The position numbers were made by a program, and so were the translations under genes. Of a stretch of DNA of 21,816 nt, positions 8,252-16,176 are shown piece by piece; the first letter of the stretch is position 1; every line of letters begins with the position of its first letter. A model generated the notes under the pieces. That model searched no databases, was not told the DNA's origin, and saw nothing but the letters and a program-made list of their open reading frames with translations. The stretch covers positions 1 to 21,816 of the forward strand of contig JAZGGH010000162.1 in the NCBI GenBank assembly GCA_036480335.1. Direction: 5' to 3'. This DNA comes from JAZGER01 sp036480335 (lineage in GTDB: Bacteria; Pseudomonadota; Gammaproteobacteria; DSM-19610).

Positions 8252-10360
8252 ATGAATGACACCATACAAGATAAAATCATTAGAATGCCTATCCCTCCTC
8301 ACCATCAACGCAGGGGTGAAGGTCCCAGCCAGATGTTGAGAATTCTTTCAGAGTGCAAGCAGCAATCCATTACCTATCTGCAGAGCAGCATCGCCCGGAT
8401 GATGGACAAAACTGATGACGCACTCTTCGAACGTGCTGAAAAAGCGCTTAATAATCAGAAGCAGACGCTATATTTTGATGCCATGCGAGAAATACGCCTG
8501 ATACGTAAAGACGTAGAAAGCTGCTTTTTACAACGGATAACTGATCAGTTTAGCAAGCTGACAGAGGAATCCCCTGAAATCAGTCCGTCCCATCATAAGA
8601 TACAGGCAACAGGCAGTAATATTAGCCTTGTTGATACCGACATGCTGGAACAACAACTCGCCATTACTACCATGATCAGCAAGACACGCCAGCAATGTGC
8701 TCAACCCCTGTACACGCTCGAAAAACGCCTTGGATTTTTGATCTCCAAACAGGAATTACAATATCGACAAAACCCGCTCGGACCAGAAAACCTCTGCCAT
8801 GCCTTTGGCAAAGCCATTGAAAAGATGAGTGAAGAAATTGAAATTCGCCTGCTAATTCTGAAATTGTTTGACCAGAATATCGTCAGCCATCTAGATTCAT
8901 TTTATGATTATTGTAATCAGATATTGAGCAGTAAAGGTATTCTACCCGATATAAAACAGGAACTGTCTCATCATATCCGCCAGAGTATGCCACCGCGTTA
9001 TCAACCACAAATGCAGCCAGATTCCTCACAGACAAAACAGAGAAATTCTGTTTTGTCTGTGGAGGAAAAAGACGTTCTGAATCAACTGACCCAGCTTCAG
9101 CAAATCAATCAAACTGGAAAACAGGGTAATATCCCGGCAGGCAGCCCATCCCATACTGAAAACATCCTTTACTCTGTCAAACAGTCAGATCTAGGAGGAA
9201 TTCTTGGACAAAATGGTGAAATGGTTATTGATGTCGTTGCCATGTTATTTGACTACATTCTTGATGACACGAACACACCAACATCGATGCGGGCAGTGAT
9301 TGGCAGGTTACAGATTCCAATGCTCAAAGTAGCCCTGATGGATAACAGCTTTTTCAGTCGCAAAAGCCACCCTGCCCGACAGTTACTGAATATGTTATCC
9401 AGTGCGGCCATTCATCTGGATGAAAAAAATATAGATACAGACCCTTTAGCTCGCATGGTCACATCTATCATACAAACAATTCTGGATCAATTTGATGATG
9501 AAATTTCGATTTTTTCAGAATTGCTGGAAGACTTCAAAAGTTTTATCGACAGTGAACATAATGTAGCCGAAAAATACGCTGAAAAAACTATTCAGTTGGC
9601 CGCAGGGCAGGAAAAACTGGCTATTGCCAGGCAGACTGCGGAATCTGAAATTCAGCAACGTCCCATTATCGCCATTCCGGCAGCAGACTCCGTCAGAAGT
9701 TTCATTAACACACATTGGAAAAACCTGTTACTGCTTATTTGTGCAAAGGATGGGAAAGATAGTCATGCCTGGAGTCAGGCGATTGAAACAATGGATAATC
9801 TAATCTGGAGCATCAAGCCTAAAAAGGATCAGGGAGCTCGAGAACAGCTGATGAATATACAGAAATCATTACTGGTAAACCTGCAAAATGGTATGCAACG
9901 ACTTTCTGTACCGGCTTATGAACGGGATGCCTTTCTGGCCGAATTAATGAAAATACAGGGTATGACTTTGTTGACAGGCGATGTCGAGAATAACGATATG
10001 ATAAATACACCAGTAGAAAATAAATGCGAAGACAAATCCAAACCTGAAGCAGATATTCTGGATGACAAGTATCATCAATTGGCAACATCTATCCAGATTG
10101 GTACATGGGTTCAGTTCAGAGAATCTGCCGATGATATTTCTCGTGCAAAGTGTAGCTGGATCAGCCCATTAACCGATTCCATTCTTTTTACTGATCGTTT
10201 GGGAAGAAAGGTCTGCAGCCTATCAACCGCAGAATTTGCCGACAAACTCAGACAGCTACGTGCCAGAATACTGGATGATCAGTCTGCCATTGACCGAATA
10301 CTGGAAAAAGGTATGCAGGCCTGCGGAGATTCAGAAAGACAGCCGGGTGAACAGCCATAG
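8252..10360 (+). CDS. DUF1631 family protein
   Basis: The 702-residue cytoplasmic-looking protein has no signal peptide or membrane span. The N-terminal pattern is DUF1631-like: a LSECKQQSITYLQSSIARMM helix, ADDALFERAEKA-type and YFDAMREIRLIRKDVE segments. So is the C-terminal end, with WVQFRE, CSWISPLTDSILFTDRLG and a final DRILEKGMQ helix. DUF1631 proteins are widespread in gamma- and betaproteobacteria. Their function is not established to my knowledge, and the thymidine phosphorylase label often copied onto them is not supported by any motif here. Residues about 245-290 are a low-complexity linker encoding a perfect DNA hairpin. A weak GAACGAG precedes ATG 8252. Its 3' end overlaps the convergent DUF1624 gene by 30 bp. 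Confidence 0.85.
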   Translation: MNDTIQDKIIRMPIPPHHQRRGEGPSQMLRILSECKQQSITYLQSSIARMMDKTDDALFERAEKALNNQKQTLYFDAMREIRLIRKDVESCFLQRITDQFSKLTEESPEISPSHHKIQATGSNISLVDTDMLEQQLAITTMISKTRQQCAQPLYTLEKRLGFLISKQELQYRQNPLGPENLCHAFGKAIEKMSEEIEIRLLILKLFDQNIVSHLDSFYDYCNQILSSKGILPDIKQELSHHIRQSMPPRYQPQMQPDSSQTKQRNSVLSVEEKDVLNQLTQLQQINQTGKQGNIPAGSPSHTENILYSVKQSDLGGILGQNGEMVIDVVAMLFDYILDDTNTPTSMRAVIGRLQIPMLKVALMDNSFFSRKSHPARQLLNMLSSAAIHLDEKNIDTDPLARMVTSIIQTILDQFDDEISIFSELLEDFKSFIDSEHNVAEKYAEKTIQLAAGQEKLAIARQTAESEIQQRPIIAIPAADSVRSFINTHWKNLLLLICAKDGKDSHAWSQAIETMDNLIWSIKPKKDQGAREQLMNIQKSLLVNLQNGMQRLSVPAYERDAFLAELMKIQGMTLLTGDVENNDMINTPVENKCEDKSKPEADILDDKYHQLATSIQIGTWVQFRESADDISRAKCSWISPLTDSILFTDRLGRKVCSLSTAEFADKLRQLRARILDDQSAIDRILEKGMQACGDSERQPGEQP
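9027..9061. repeat. Perfect 15-bp inverted repeat inside the DUF1631 gene
   Basis: CACAGACAAAACAGA (9027-9041) and its exact reverse complement (9047-9061) flank a 5-nt loop, GAAAT. The hairpin lies in the region encoding a Gln/Ser-rich linker of the DUF1631 protein. A perfect 15-bp palindrome inside a coding sequence is unlikely by chance. It could be an mRNA structural element, a protein-binding site or a remnant of a small insertion. Confidence 0.85.
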
Positions 10361-11035
10361 CACACCCATTAATACTGGCTGATGAAGCATATAGACAGGC
10401 AGGCTGTACTGTCCAAGCAAAGCCAGTGGCTGTAACAGTGCCACTGGTTTGAATTGCATACAGGGCTCGCAATGACGCCGTAACCATTGAATAAAAAACA
10501 TACCAGCAAAGACCATACCGAGCCAGGGAAGCAATGGAACATAATCTTCTGTGCCTGGTTTGAATGTCATCAGACCAATCGCCTGCCGCCATTTTGAATC
10601 ATCAAACCAGGAAAATTCGTATTGTCCAGCTAGCAACATGACGAATGCCAGAAATAATAGCAAAGTGTAATAGCGTATGAATATCAGCCCGACAAGACTG
10701 GCCAGCACAATAAAATGCAATACGCCAAAGAAAATAAAGCGTTCTGAGAACATATACCAGGTAGCAATCGTGATCAATAGCGCATTTGCGGCAATAACCA
10801 GTAAACGTCTGCGAGACCGTTGCCAATTGACAGTTTTACTGTTGGCCAGCCAGAGGCTGATACCGGCCACGAACAGAAATAGCCCCAGAATGAAAGTCCG
10901 AAAATTCAGCCAGAAAGCATCCCGGTAAAAATCAAAACTGACTAACTGGTAATAGGAAAGATCGTAGCAGAAATGAAAAACCACCATCAATACAATGGCT
11001 AAACCACGCAGGGCATCTACCCATTGAAGACGCAT
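10331..11035 (-). CDS. DUF1624 multispan membrane protein (heparan-alpha-glucosaminide N-acetyltransferase-like)
   Basis: This 234-residue integral membrane protein has about seven hydrophobic spans. The N-terminal motif RLQWVDALRGLAIVLMVVFH followed by CYDLSYY, the later PLLPWLGMVFAGMFF, and the end GQYSLPVYMLHQPVLMGVLW are the signature of DUF1624, whose eukaryotic relative is heparan-alpha-glucosaminide N-acetyltransferase. Bacterial members are thought to be membrane acyltransferases, with unknown substrates. ATG 11033-11035 starts directly on the motif. The 3' end overlaps the DUF1631 gene by 30 bp on the opposite strand. The MITE-like element at 11133-11220 lies in its upstream region. 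Confidence 0.85.
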   Translation of the reverse strand: MRLQWVDALRGLAIVLMVVFHFCYDLSYYQLVSFDFYRDAFWLNFRTFILGLFLFVAGISLWLANSKTVNWQRSRRRLLVIAANALLITIATWYMFSERFIFFGVLHFIVLASLVGLIFIRYYTLLLFLAFVMLLAGQYEFSWFDDSKWRQAIGLMTFKPGTEDYVPLLPWLGMVFAGMFFIQWLRRHCEPCMQFKPVALLQPLALLGQYSLPVYMLHQPVLMGVLWLFTRLSF

Positions 11036-11132
11036 AATATACCTGTTTATTGCAAGAAATCCGTACAGAATACCATTATTGATTGCGCTCTGTAGCCAAT
11101 TGCCAGCTCATTGATTCACACTACTAACTTGA

Positions 11133-11220
11133 GGGCGCCTCTATTAATCAGGATTTTCGTCTGAGGCAAAAAATTATCCAACGCAGAAATCGGGCGAAAA
11201 GACGATTAATAGAGGTGCCC
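11133..11220. mobile_element. 88-bp MITE-like element with 17-bp terminal inverted repeats and TTGA target duplication
   Basis: The left end GGGCGCCTCTATTAATC (11133-11149) and the reverse complement of the right end, GGGCACCTCTATTAATC (11220-11204), match at 16 of 17 positions. The element is flanked by the direct repeat TTGA at 11129-11132 and 11221-11224. It is too short to encode a protein. Inside, TTTTCG (near 11155) can pair with CGAAAA (near 11195), so the whole element can fold as a long hairpin. The ends and the 4-bp duplication recall IS5-like elements, but the parent is not in the window and this assignment is from memory. It lies 15 bp after the stop codon of the adaptor gene at 11236 and about 100 bp before the DUF1624 start. 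Confidence 0.8.
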
Positions 11221-11235
11221 TTGATACTCTGATAG

Positions 11236-12060
11236 CTACTTACTAGCTGTAGACGTGGTAAAGTCCACTTTACACTTGATACCACCAGGCATTTTATAAT
11301 CGCTATTTGGTAATTCCAGGCGCACAGCAAAAGTACCACTTGCCGCATCAATGACACGGTCAATGCGGGTAATCTTCGCCACCAGTGTTCTGGATACGGG
11401 AGAGTCGGCCTGCACCTTGACTGACTCACCCACACTGACAGATCCAAATTCGCTGGCCGGTAAAATCGCTTCAATACGCAGCGGGTCAAGCTGAGCGATC
11501 CTGAGTATCGGCTCTTCCCGAACAAACTCACCTTCTGCATGCTGACGATCCATCACCACCCCATTTACAGGGCTGTGTACAATGCGCTGATTAAGTTCGG
11601 CCTCTGCTCTTTTTAGTTCCAGTTCTGCAAGTTGCAGTGATTCCTTTGTCTGTTTAATACCCAGCCTGGCAAGTTGCACATTGGTATCTGCTTCATCTTT
11701 TTCGTGGGATGATACAGCCTGCTTTTTATACAGTTCCCCAAGACGTTTTGCCTGTCGTTTGTTATACACATATTCTGTTTCTTTTGCGCGCAATTCACCC
11801 GTGGCAGACGCTCTCGCCTGCGCAGCATCGACAGTAGCGCGTTCCACAGAAGATTCCAGTTCCACAAGCACATCACCCCGTTTAACAATATCACTGGTAT
11901 CTACCCTGATGTGTTCCAGCAATCCTTCAACCGGGCTACTGATATTGATTATCTGATAAGGTTCAATCAGACAATCATAGCTTTCGGCAAATACTGATGC
12001 ATTCATCAGTATTGAAATAGAAAATGGAATAACGGGTAATAAAATCCTGTTGGCGTTCAT
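11236..12060 (-). CDS. HlyD/RND-type periplasmic adaptor (membrane fusion protein)
   Basis: The 274-residue exported protein has a signal peptide with likely cleavage after residue 25 (NASVFA/ESYD). A split lipoyl/barrel-sandwich domain follows (about 38-72 and 160-190: ISSPVEGLLEHIRVDTSDIVKRGDVLVELES and VHSPVNGVVMDRQHAEGEFV). A coiled-coil hairpin (about 75-158) is inserted in it, and a beta-barrel domain reaches the C terminus. Such adaptors bridge inner-membrane transporters to an outer-membrane channel. It is short for the family and has no membrane anchor after cleavage. ATG 12060 overlaps the SecA-like stop as ATGA and has AGGAG 7 nt upstream, so it is translationally coupled as the last of four genes. 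No RND pump or ABC transporter is adjacent, so its partner is probably the M50/SecA-like set. Confidence 0.88.
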   Translation of the reverse strand: MNANRILLPVIPFSISILMNASVFAESYDCLIEPYQIINISSPVEGLLEHIRVDTSDIVKRGDVLVELESSVERATVDAAQARASATGELRAKETEYVYNKRQAKRLGELYKKQAVSSHEKDEADTNVQLARLGIKQTKESLQLAELELKRAEAELNQRIVHSPVNGVVMDRQHAEGEFVREEPILRIAQLDPLRIEAILPASEFGSVSVGESVKVQADSPVSRTLVAKITRIDRVIDAASGTFAVRLELPNSDYKMPGGIKCKVDFTTSTASK

Positions 12061-14036
12061 TCTATTGCTCCTGTAAAAGCCAGAAAATCTTTAAGATAAT
12101 CGTTATGTTTCAATAACTGTTGACGTAATGCACGGTGTCTGCGAGAAGCTGTTTTTTGTGCGGATCTGACCGCAAGAAGTCGGAGATACACAGGCAAGCG
12201 TAGCAATATTTGTTGCATAAAGGGTGAAAGATACTTTGTGATCAATTCATCCTGCAGAGAGAGGATAGCCTGACAACTACCTACTGCACCCTGACGTGCA
12301 CAGCGGCCGAAGAGTTGCCTGTCTATTCTGGAAGAATCGTGCTTTTCCGTCGCAATGACATGTAACCCACCTGCAGCTTCAGCCTCTTCTGACAGAGAAA
12401 TATCAGTCCCTCGACCAGCCATATTCGTCGCTACTGTAATCTGCCCTGGCTGACCTGCCTGGGCAATAATTGCAGCTTCTTGTGTATCCTGGCGTGCATT
12501 CAAAACCTGGTGAGGCAACTTTTCTTTTTGTAATAAAGTTGATAGCATCTCCGAGGCCTGTACAGAACGCGTACCAACCAGTTGCGGCCTGCCGAGAGCA
12601 TGAATCTCACGAATAGAGGCCACCACTGCCTGCCATTTCTGTTCGGCATTCCGATAAATTTCATCGCCCTGTTTTTGCAACGCTGAAACACGATGAGTCG
12701 GTACCGCAATCACGGGCAATCGATACACCGACCAAAGCTCGTCACTGACTTCTTTTGCGGTGCCGCTCATACCACTAAGATGCAGGTAGCGCTGGAAAAA
12801 CTGTTGGTAACTGATGCGTGCCAGGGTTTCATTCTGCGCACTGATATCACAACCTTCTTTACTTTCAATCATCTGATGCAAGCCCTGCTCCCAGCTTCTG
12901 TCTGCGAGGATCCGACCGGTTGCTTCATCAATGATCTGTACCTTGCCATCGCGCACCAGATATTCTCTATCCCGATGATAAAAATGCACTGCAGCTATCG
13001 CCTGAGAAACCCATTCCTCACGTCGTCGCCTGGCATTCCAGGGACTGCCCAGGCGTTTGCCTGCTTCAGCAAGTTTACGCAAACCGCGATCGGTTAATTC
13101 GACCTTCCTTGTTGACGCTGTCAGGCGAAAATCCAGGTTTTTCTCCAGTCGTTGCGCCAGTTTCAATGCAATCCTGCACAATGATGTCTGTAAACGATTA
13201 TCGCCTGGCCTTGATAGTATCAAAGGGGTTTTAGCCTCATCAATCAAAACACTATCGGCCTCATCAACGATGCCAAAGCACAAGCCTCGCAACATCACGG
13301 CATCGTCTTCGCTAGCCGCATTTTTTAATGTTGTTACTCGTTGCGTCAGTGTCGACTGCTGACCGTCCATGGCCACCCTGTCGCGCAAGTAATCAAACAC
13401 CAGTTGCTTATTACTACAATAGGTAATGTTACAGGAATAAGCCTGTTTTCTTGCGGGCAATTCCATGTCACCTGTGATCACACCGACCGACAGACCCAGC
13501 ATTTCGTATACTGGCGACATGACTTCAGCATCACGTGCAGCAAGATAATCATTGACAGTAATCACATGCACCGGAATACCCGCCAGCGCAGCTGTAGCAG
13601 CTGGTAATGTTGCTGTTAAAGTTTTGCCTTCGCCGGTTTCCATTTCTGCAAGTTGGCCATTGACTAACAACCAGCCACCGATGAGTTGTTCATCATAATG
13701 ACGCTTTCCCAGCGATCGCCAGGCAACCTCGCGAATCAGGGCAAACGCTACAGCAATCAATGTCGGCTCCAGACCCTGCCGATAGAGGGCTTCACGCTGG
13801 TTTGATATCAATTGCTGTAACTGCTCGTCTTGCAGGCCTGCAAATCCCCTGGCAGCCGCATTAACAGTCTTCAACATATCACGCCAGGGTTTCTTACGCC
13901 CATAGGTCAAACGGTTATGCCGTTTTAATATTGGAGACATCAGCCTGTCAGTTAAACCATCGTCACGGCTCTGACGCTGCGGATAATTTCCAAGACGAAT
14001 ACCAGGGCGTGGCAGGATGTCTAACAAATTAGACAT
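12057..14036 (-). CDS. Shortened SecA-like translocase ATPase
   Basis: This is a 659-residue SecA homologue, against about 830-900 in housekeeping SecA. Positions here count from an in-frame TTG at 14039, one residue before ATG 14036. It has GGWLLVNGQLAEMETGEGKT (Walker A 133-140), the DEAD-type box VDEADS (258-263) in a SecA-specific IDEAKTPLILS context, and a preprotein cross-linking region up to VHFYHRDREYLVRDGKVQIIDE. SGMSGTA, NMAGRGTDI (539-547) and GRCARQG (578-584; GRSGRQG in SecA) follow. After LSLQDELI only about 60 residues remain, so the helical wing and scaffold are much reduced and the C-terminal zinc-binding tail is absent. It overlaps the M50 gene by 8 bp and the adaptor gene by 4 bp. 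It is very likely a dedicated motor of this operon, not the housekeeping SecA. Confidence 0.88.
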   Translation of the reverse strand: MSNLLDILPRPGIRLGNYPQRQSRDDGLTDRLMSPILKRHNRLTYGRKKPWRDMLKTVNAAARGFAGLQDEQLQQLISNQREALYRQGLEPTLIAVAFALIREVAWRSLGKRHYDEQLIGGWLLVNGQLAEMETGEGKTLTATLPAATAALAGIPVHVITVNDYLAARDAEVMSPVYEMLGLSVGVITGDMELPARKQAYSCNITYCSNKQLVFDYLRDRVAMDGQQSTLTQRVTTLKNAASEDDAVMLRGLCFGIVDEADSVLIDEAKTPLILSRPGDNRLQTSLCRIALKLAQRLEKNLDFRLTASTRKVELTDRGLRKLAEAGKRLGSPWNARRRREEWVSQAIAAVHFYHRDREYLVRDGKVQIIDEATGRILADRSWEQGLHQMIESKEGCDISAQNETLARISYQQFFQRYLHLSGMSGTAKEVSDELWSVYRLPVIAVPTHRVSALQKQGDEIYRNAEQKWQAVVASIREIHALGRPQLVGTRSVQASEMLSTLLQKEKLPHQVLNARQDTQEAAIIAQAGQPGQITVATNMAGRGTDISLSEEAEAAGGLHVIATEKHDSSRIDRQLFGRCARQGAVGSCQAILSLQDELITKYLSPFMQQILLRLPVYLRLLAVRSAQKTASRRHRALRQQLLKHNDYLKDFLAFTGAIE

Positions 14037-16176
14037 CAATACGTTTTACCAGAATCTGTTGCAAACGCCTTGCCCATTGTTGCCCCAATGGCTCACGCCC
14101 ATGATTAAAACGCACAAAGACACGCCCACCGCTATACATGACATCCCTGTTTTCTAGCAGGCTCAATTCAAACTGGAACACCGACTCACTGGCAGTAAGA
14201 CCCTTTTCATCTGTTGTATCAATGGCAATATCACCACCACCATTTGCACCTAACGCCTGACTGGGCAACTGGTTACTGGCTGCTGGTATTTCTCGTTCAA
14301 GCTGCGCAGTTATGCTGATATTCGGTTGGTTCACCAGACGCAATTCGACAGACTCAGTCATCTGCCGCACCTGATCAGCAACCTTCTGTCGTACAACAAC
14401 CCTGGCACGTGTAAGTGGTTGCTCAATGACAAAACCCAATAAATCACCCTGTCTGATATAGATACCGAGCAAGTCATCAGCATTGGTGACAACAAAGCGA
14501 CCATTTGCTGCACTGCGAATAACCAGTTGTTGTGTCTTTTCCCTGGCATGTAACATATTTGCCTGCAACGCACGTATTTTTTCCTGCGTCTGTTTTGCCT
14601 GCAAACGATCAGAAGACATGCTCGAACGATAACGCGTTTCCAACTCGTCGATCTGCGCTTGCAGCAGGCTGACCTGAGCCTCGGCTTCCCTGTCAATGCA
14701 TTTAATCAGTGCATCGCCCTTTTTCACAAGGCTGTCTGGTGCAACCAGCACCTGCTCGACAAAACCATCTGTCTGGGCACGCACATGGGCCTTTTCCGGC
14801 AGCCAGATAACACCTTCACTGCGTGTCCAGTCAGGGAATGGTACGGTGAATAACATCACCACCAGCACCACAGGTAATACCATACCCATCACTAATGCCC
14901 GCATTCGGTTGTCGTTCAATTCAGAGTTACTGAGCAGAAATCCAGCCTTTTTGTATAATGGCATGACGCACTGCATGAACAACGCCCAGGCAGCAAGCAA
15001 AACACCGATAATAAAATACTTTCCCATGATAAAAATAATGATAGTAAATAGAATTGCCAGTCGGTACACCGTTGATAACAGTCCATACCCAGCTAGCCAG
15101 CGACGCTCACCACGACTGTAGGCCGGCGATGTTAAACCGTGTGTTCCCAGAAGGTAACGTTTTGTCAGATAACCCAGATAAGCTTTTGCTCGTTTGTCGA
15201 GATTAGGAATTTCAATTGCATCGGACAGAATATAATATCCATCAAATTTGAGTAATGGATTCCCATTGAAAAACAGCGTTGAAAAACCACTGATCAACAT
15301 CACATCCCAACAGATATTTTTCACCAGCCCGGGTTCACTGTTCAACCAGATCAACACAGCAATGGATGCCAGTATCCACTCAACAATCATCCCGGCGGCA
15401 CCTACGACCATACGCTGGTATTTATCCGGGAACACATTGGCGCTGGAAGCATCGACATAGGGAATCGGCATCATCACTAGTAGTGTAATACCCATTTCAT
15501 GGACTTCGCCACCCCAATAGCGGGTAGCAAAGGCATGCCCGAATTCATGCAGGATCTTGACGCAGGGATAAACCAGAAATAGCAACAAAAGATTATCCGG
15601 CTGTAACACCCGGCCCATCATCTGTTGACTGATCTCCGTCCAGTGCACACTAACAACGGCCAGCGACAACATAATTAACAGAGTAATCAAAACAGCAGCA
15701 GTACGCGTAAATAACCAGCTAACTTTTGCCAGGTGACACGTCAAAAAGCGCTCCGGATCCAGCAATGGAAAACGAATTGCTAGCGGATTCATCCAGCGTT
15801 TACGCCATTCCTGTTTAGTGTGTTTCCTGTAACGTCGTAATAATTCATCGCTATCTGGCGCAATATCACAACGCAACATATCCGCTTCATACAGACTACC
15901 GAGTAATTGAATCATTTCTTCCTGACCCGGCGCCATATCATCCAGACTTGTCAGTGCCTGATCCCACAACTGTTGCACCGTCAAAACCCCATTCATGCGA
16001 CCAACAATAAAGCGTGCAGCAGGACTGAGGCGCAAATGGCGGTTATTAACAGCATCCTGAACAATAAACCCGGGTTGTCCACGATAATCATGACGTGCAA
16101 TCTTTACATGCACGGGTAATTGTGGCTTGAGGTTTTCCAGTCGATACCAGTAAGGACTATGAAATGCTTTTGCCAT
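14029..16176 (-). CDS. PqqD-like / M50 metalloprotease / HlyD fusion membrane protein
   Basis: The protein has 715 residues from ATG 16176, which overlaps the preceding TAA by one base (TAATG). A GTG at 16185 is an alternative and residues are counted from it here. The N-terminus (about 15-105) resembles a PqqD-type winged-helix peptide-binding domain (HLRLSPAARFIVGRMNGVLTV). A multispan M50 domain follows, with HEFGH (213-217) as the zinc/catalytic motif and NGNPLLKFDGYYILSD (307-322) as the second motif with the zinc-ligand Asp. After a last span near 428-449 comes a periplasmic HlyD-type part with barrel-sandwich halves (465-498, 553-585) around a short coiled coil, then a beta domain. This layout matches proteins annotated as putative peptide zinc metalloprotease. 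It may process or conduct a peptide substrate within the inner membrane. All catalytic residues I can recognise are present. Confidence 0.87.
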   Translation of the reverse strand: MAKAFHSPYWYRLENLKPQLPVHVKIARHDYRGQPGFIVQDAVNNRHLRLSPAARFIVGRMNGVLTVQQLWDQALTSLDDMAPGQEEMIQLLGSLYEADMLRCDIAPDSDELLRRYRKHTKQEWRKRWMNPLAIRFPLLDPERFLTCHLAKVSWLFTRTAAVLITLLIMLSLAVVSVHWTEISQQMMGRVLQPDNLLLLFLVYPCVKILHEFGHAFATRYWGGEVHEMGITLLVMMPIPYVDASSANVFPDKYQRMVVGAAGMIVEWILASIAVLIWLNSEPGLVKNICWDVMLISGFSTLFFNGNPLLKFDGYYILSDAIEIPNLDKRAKAYLGYLTKRYLLGTHGLTSPAYSRGERRWLAGYGLLSTVYRLAILFTIIIFIMGKYFIIGVLLAAWALFMQCVMPLYKKAGFLLSNSELNDNRMRALVMGMVLPVVLVVMLFTVPFPDWTRSEGVIWLPEKAHVRAQTDGFVEQVLVAPDSLVKKGDALIKCIDREAEAQVSLLQAQIDELETRYRSSMSSDRLQAKQTQEKIRALQANMLHAREKTQQLVIRSAANGRFVVTNADDLLGIYIRQGDLLGFVIEQPLTRARVVVRQKVADQVRQMTESVELRLVNQPNISITAQLEREIPAASNQLPSQALGANGGGDIAIDTTDEKGLTASESVFQFELSLLENRDVMYSGGRVFVRFNHGREPLGQQWARRLQQILVKRIDV

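Noticed and set aside
8093..8308. N-terminal extension of the HDOD protein by 72 residues
   Set aside because: It would overlap the start of the divergent DUF1631 gene, has no HDOD-like content, and ATG 8092 has a good ribosome site.
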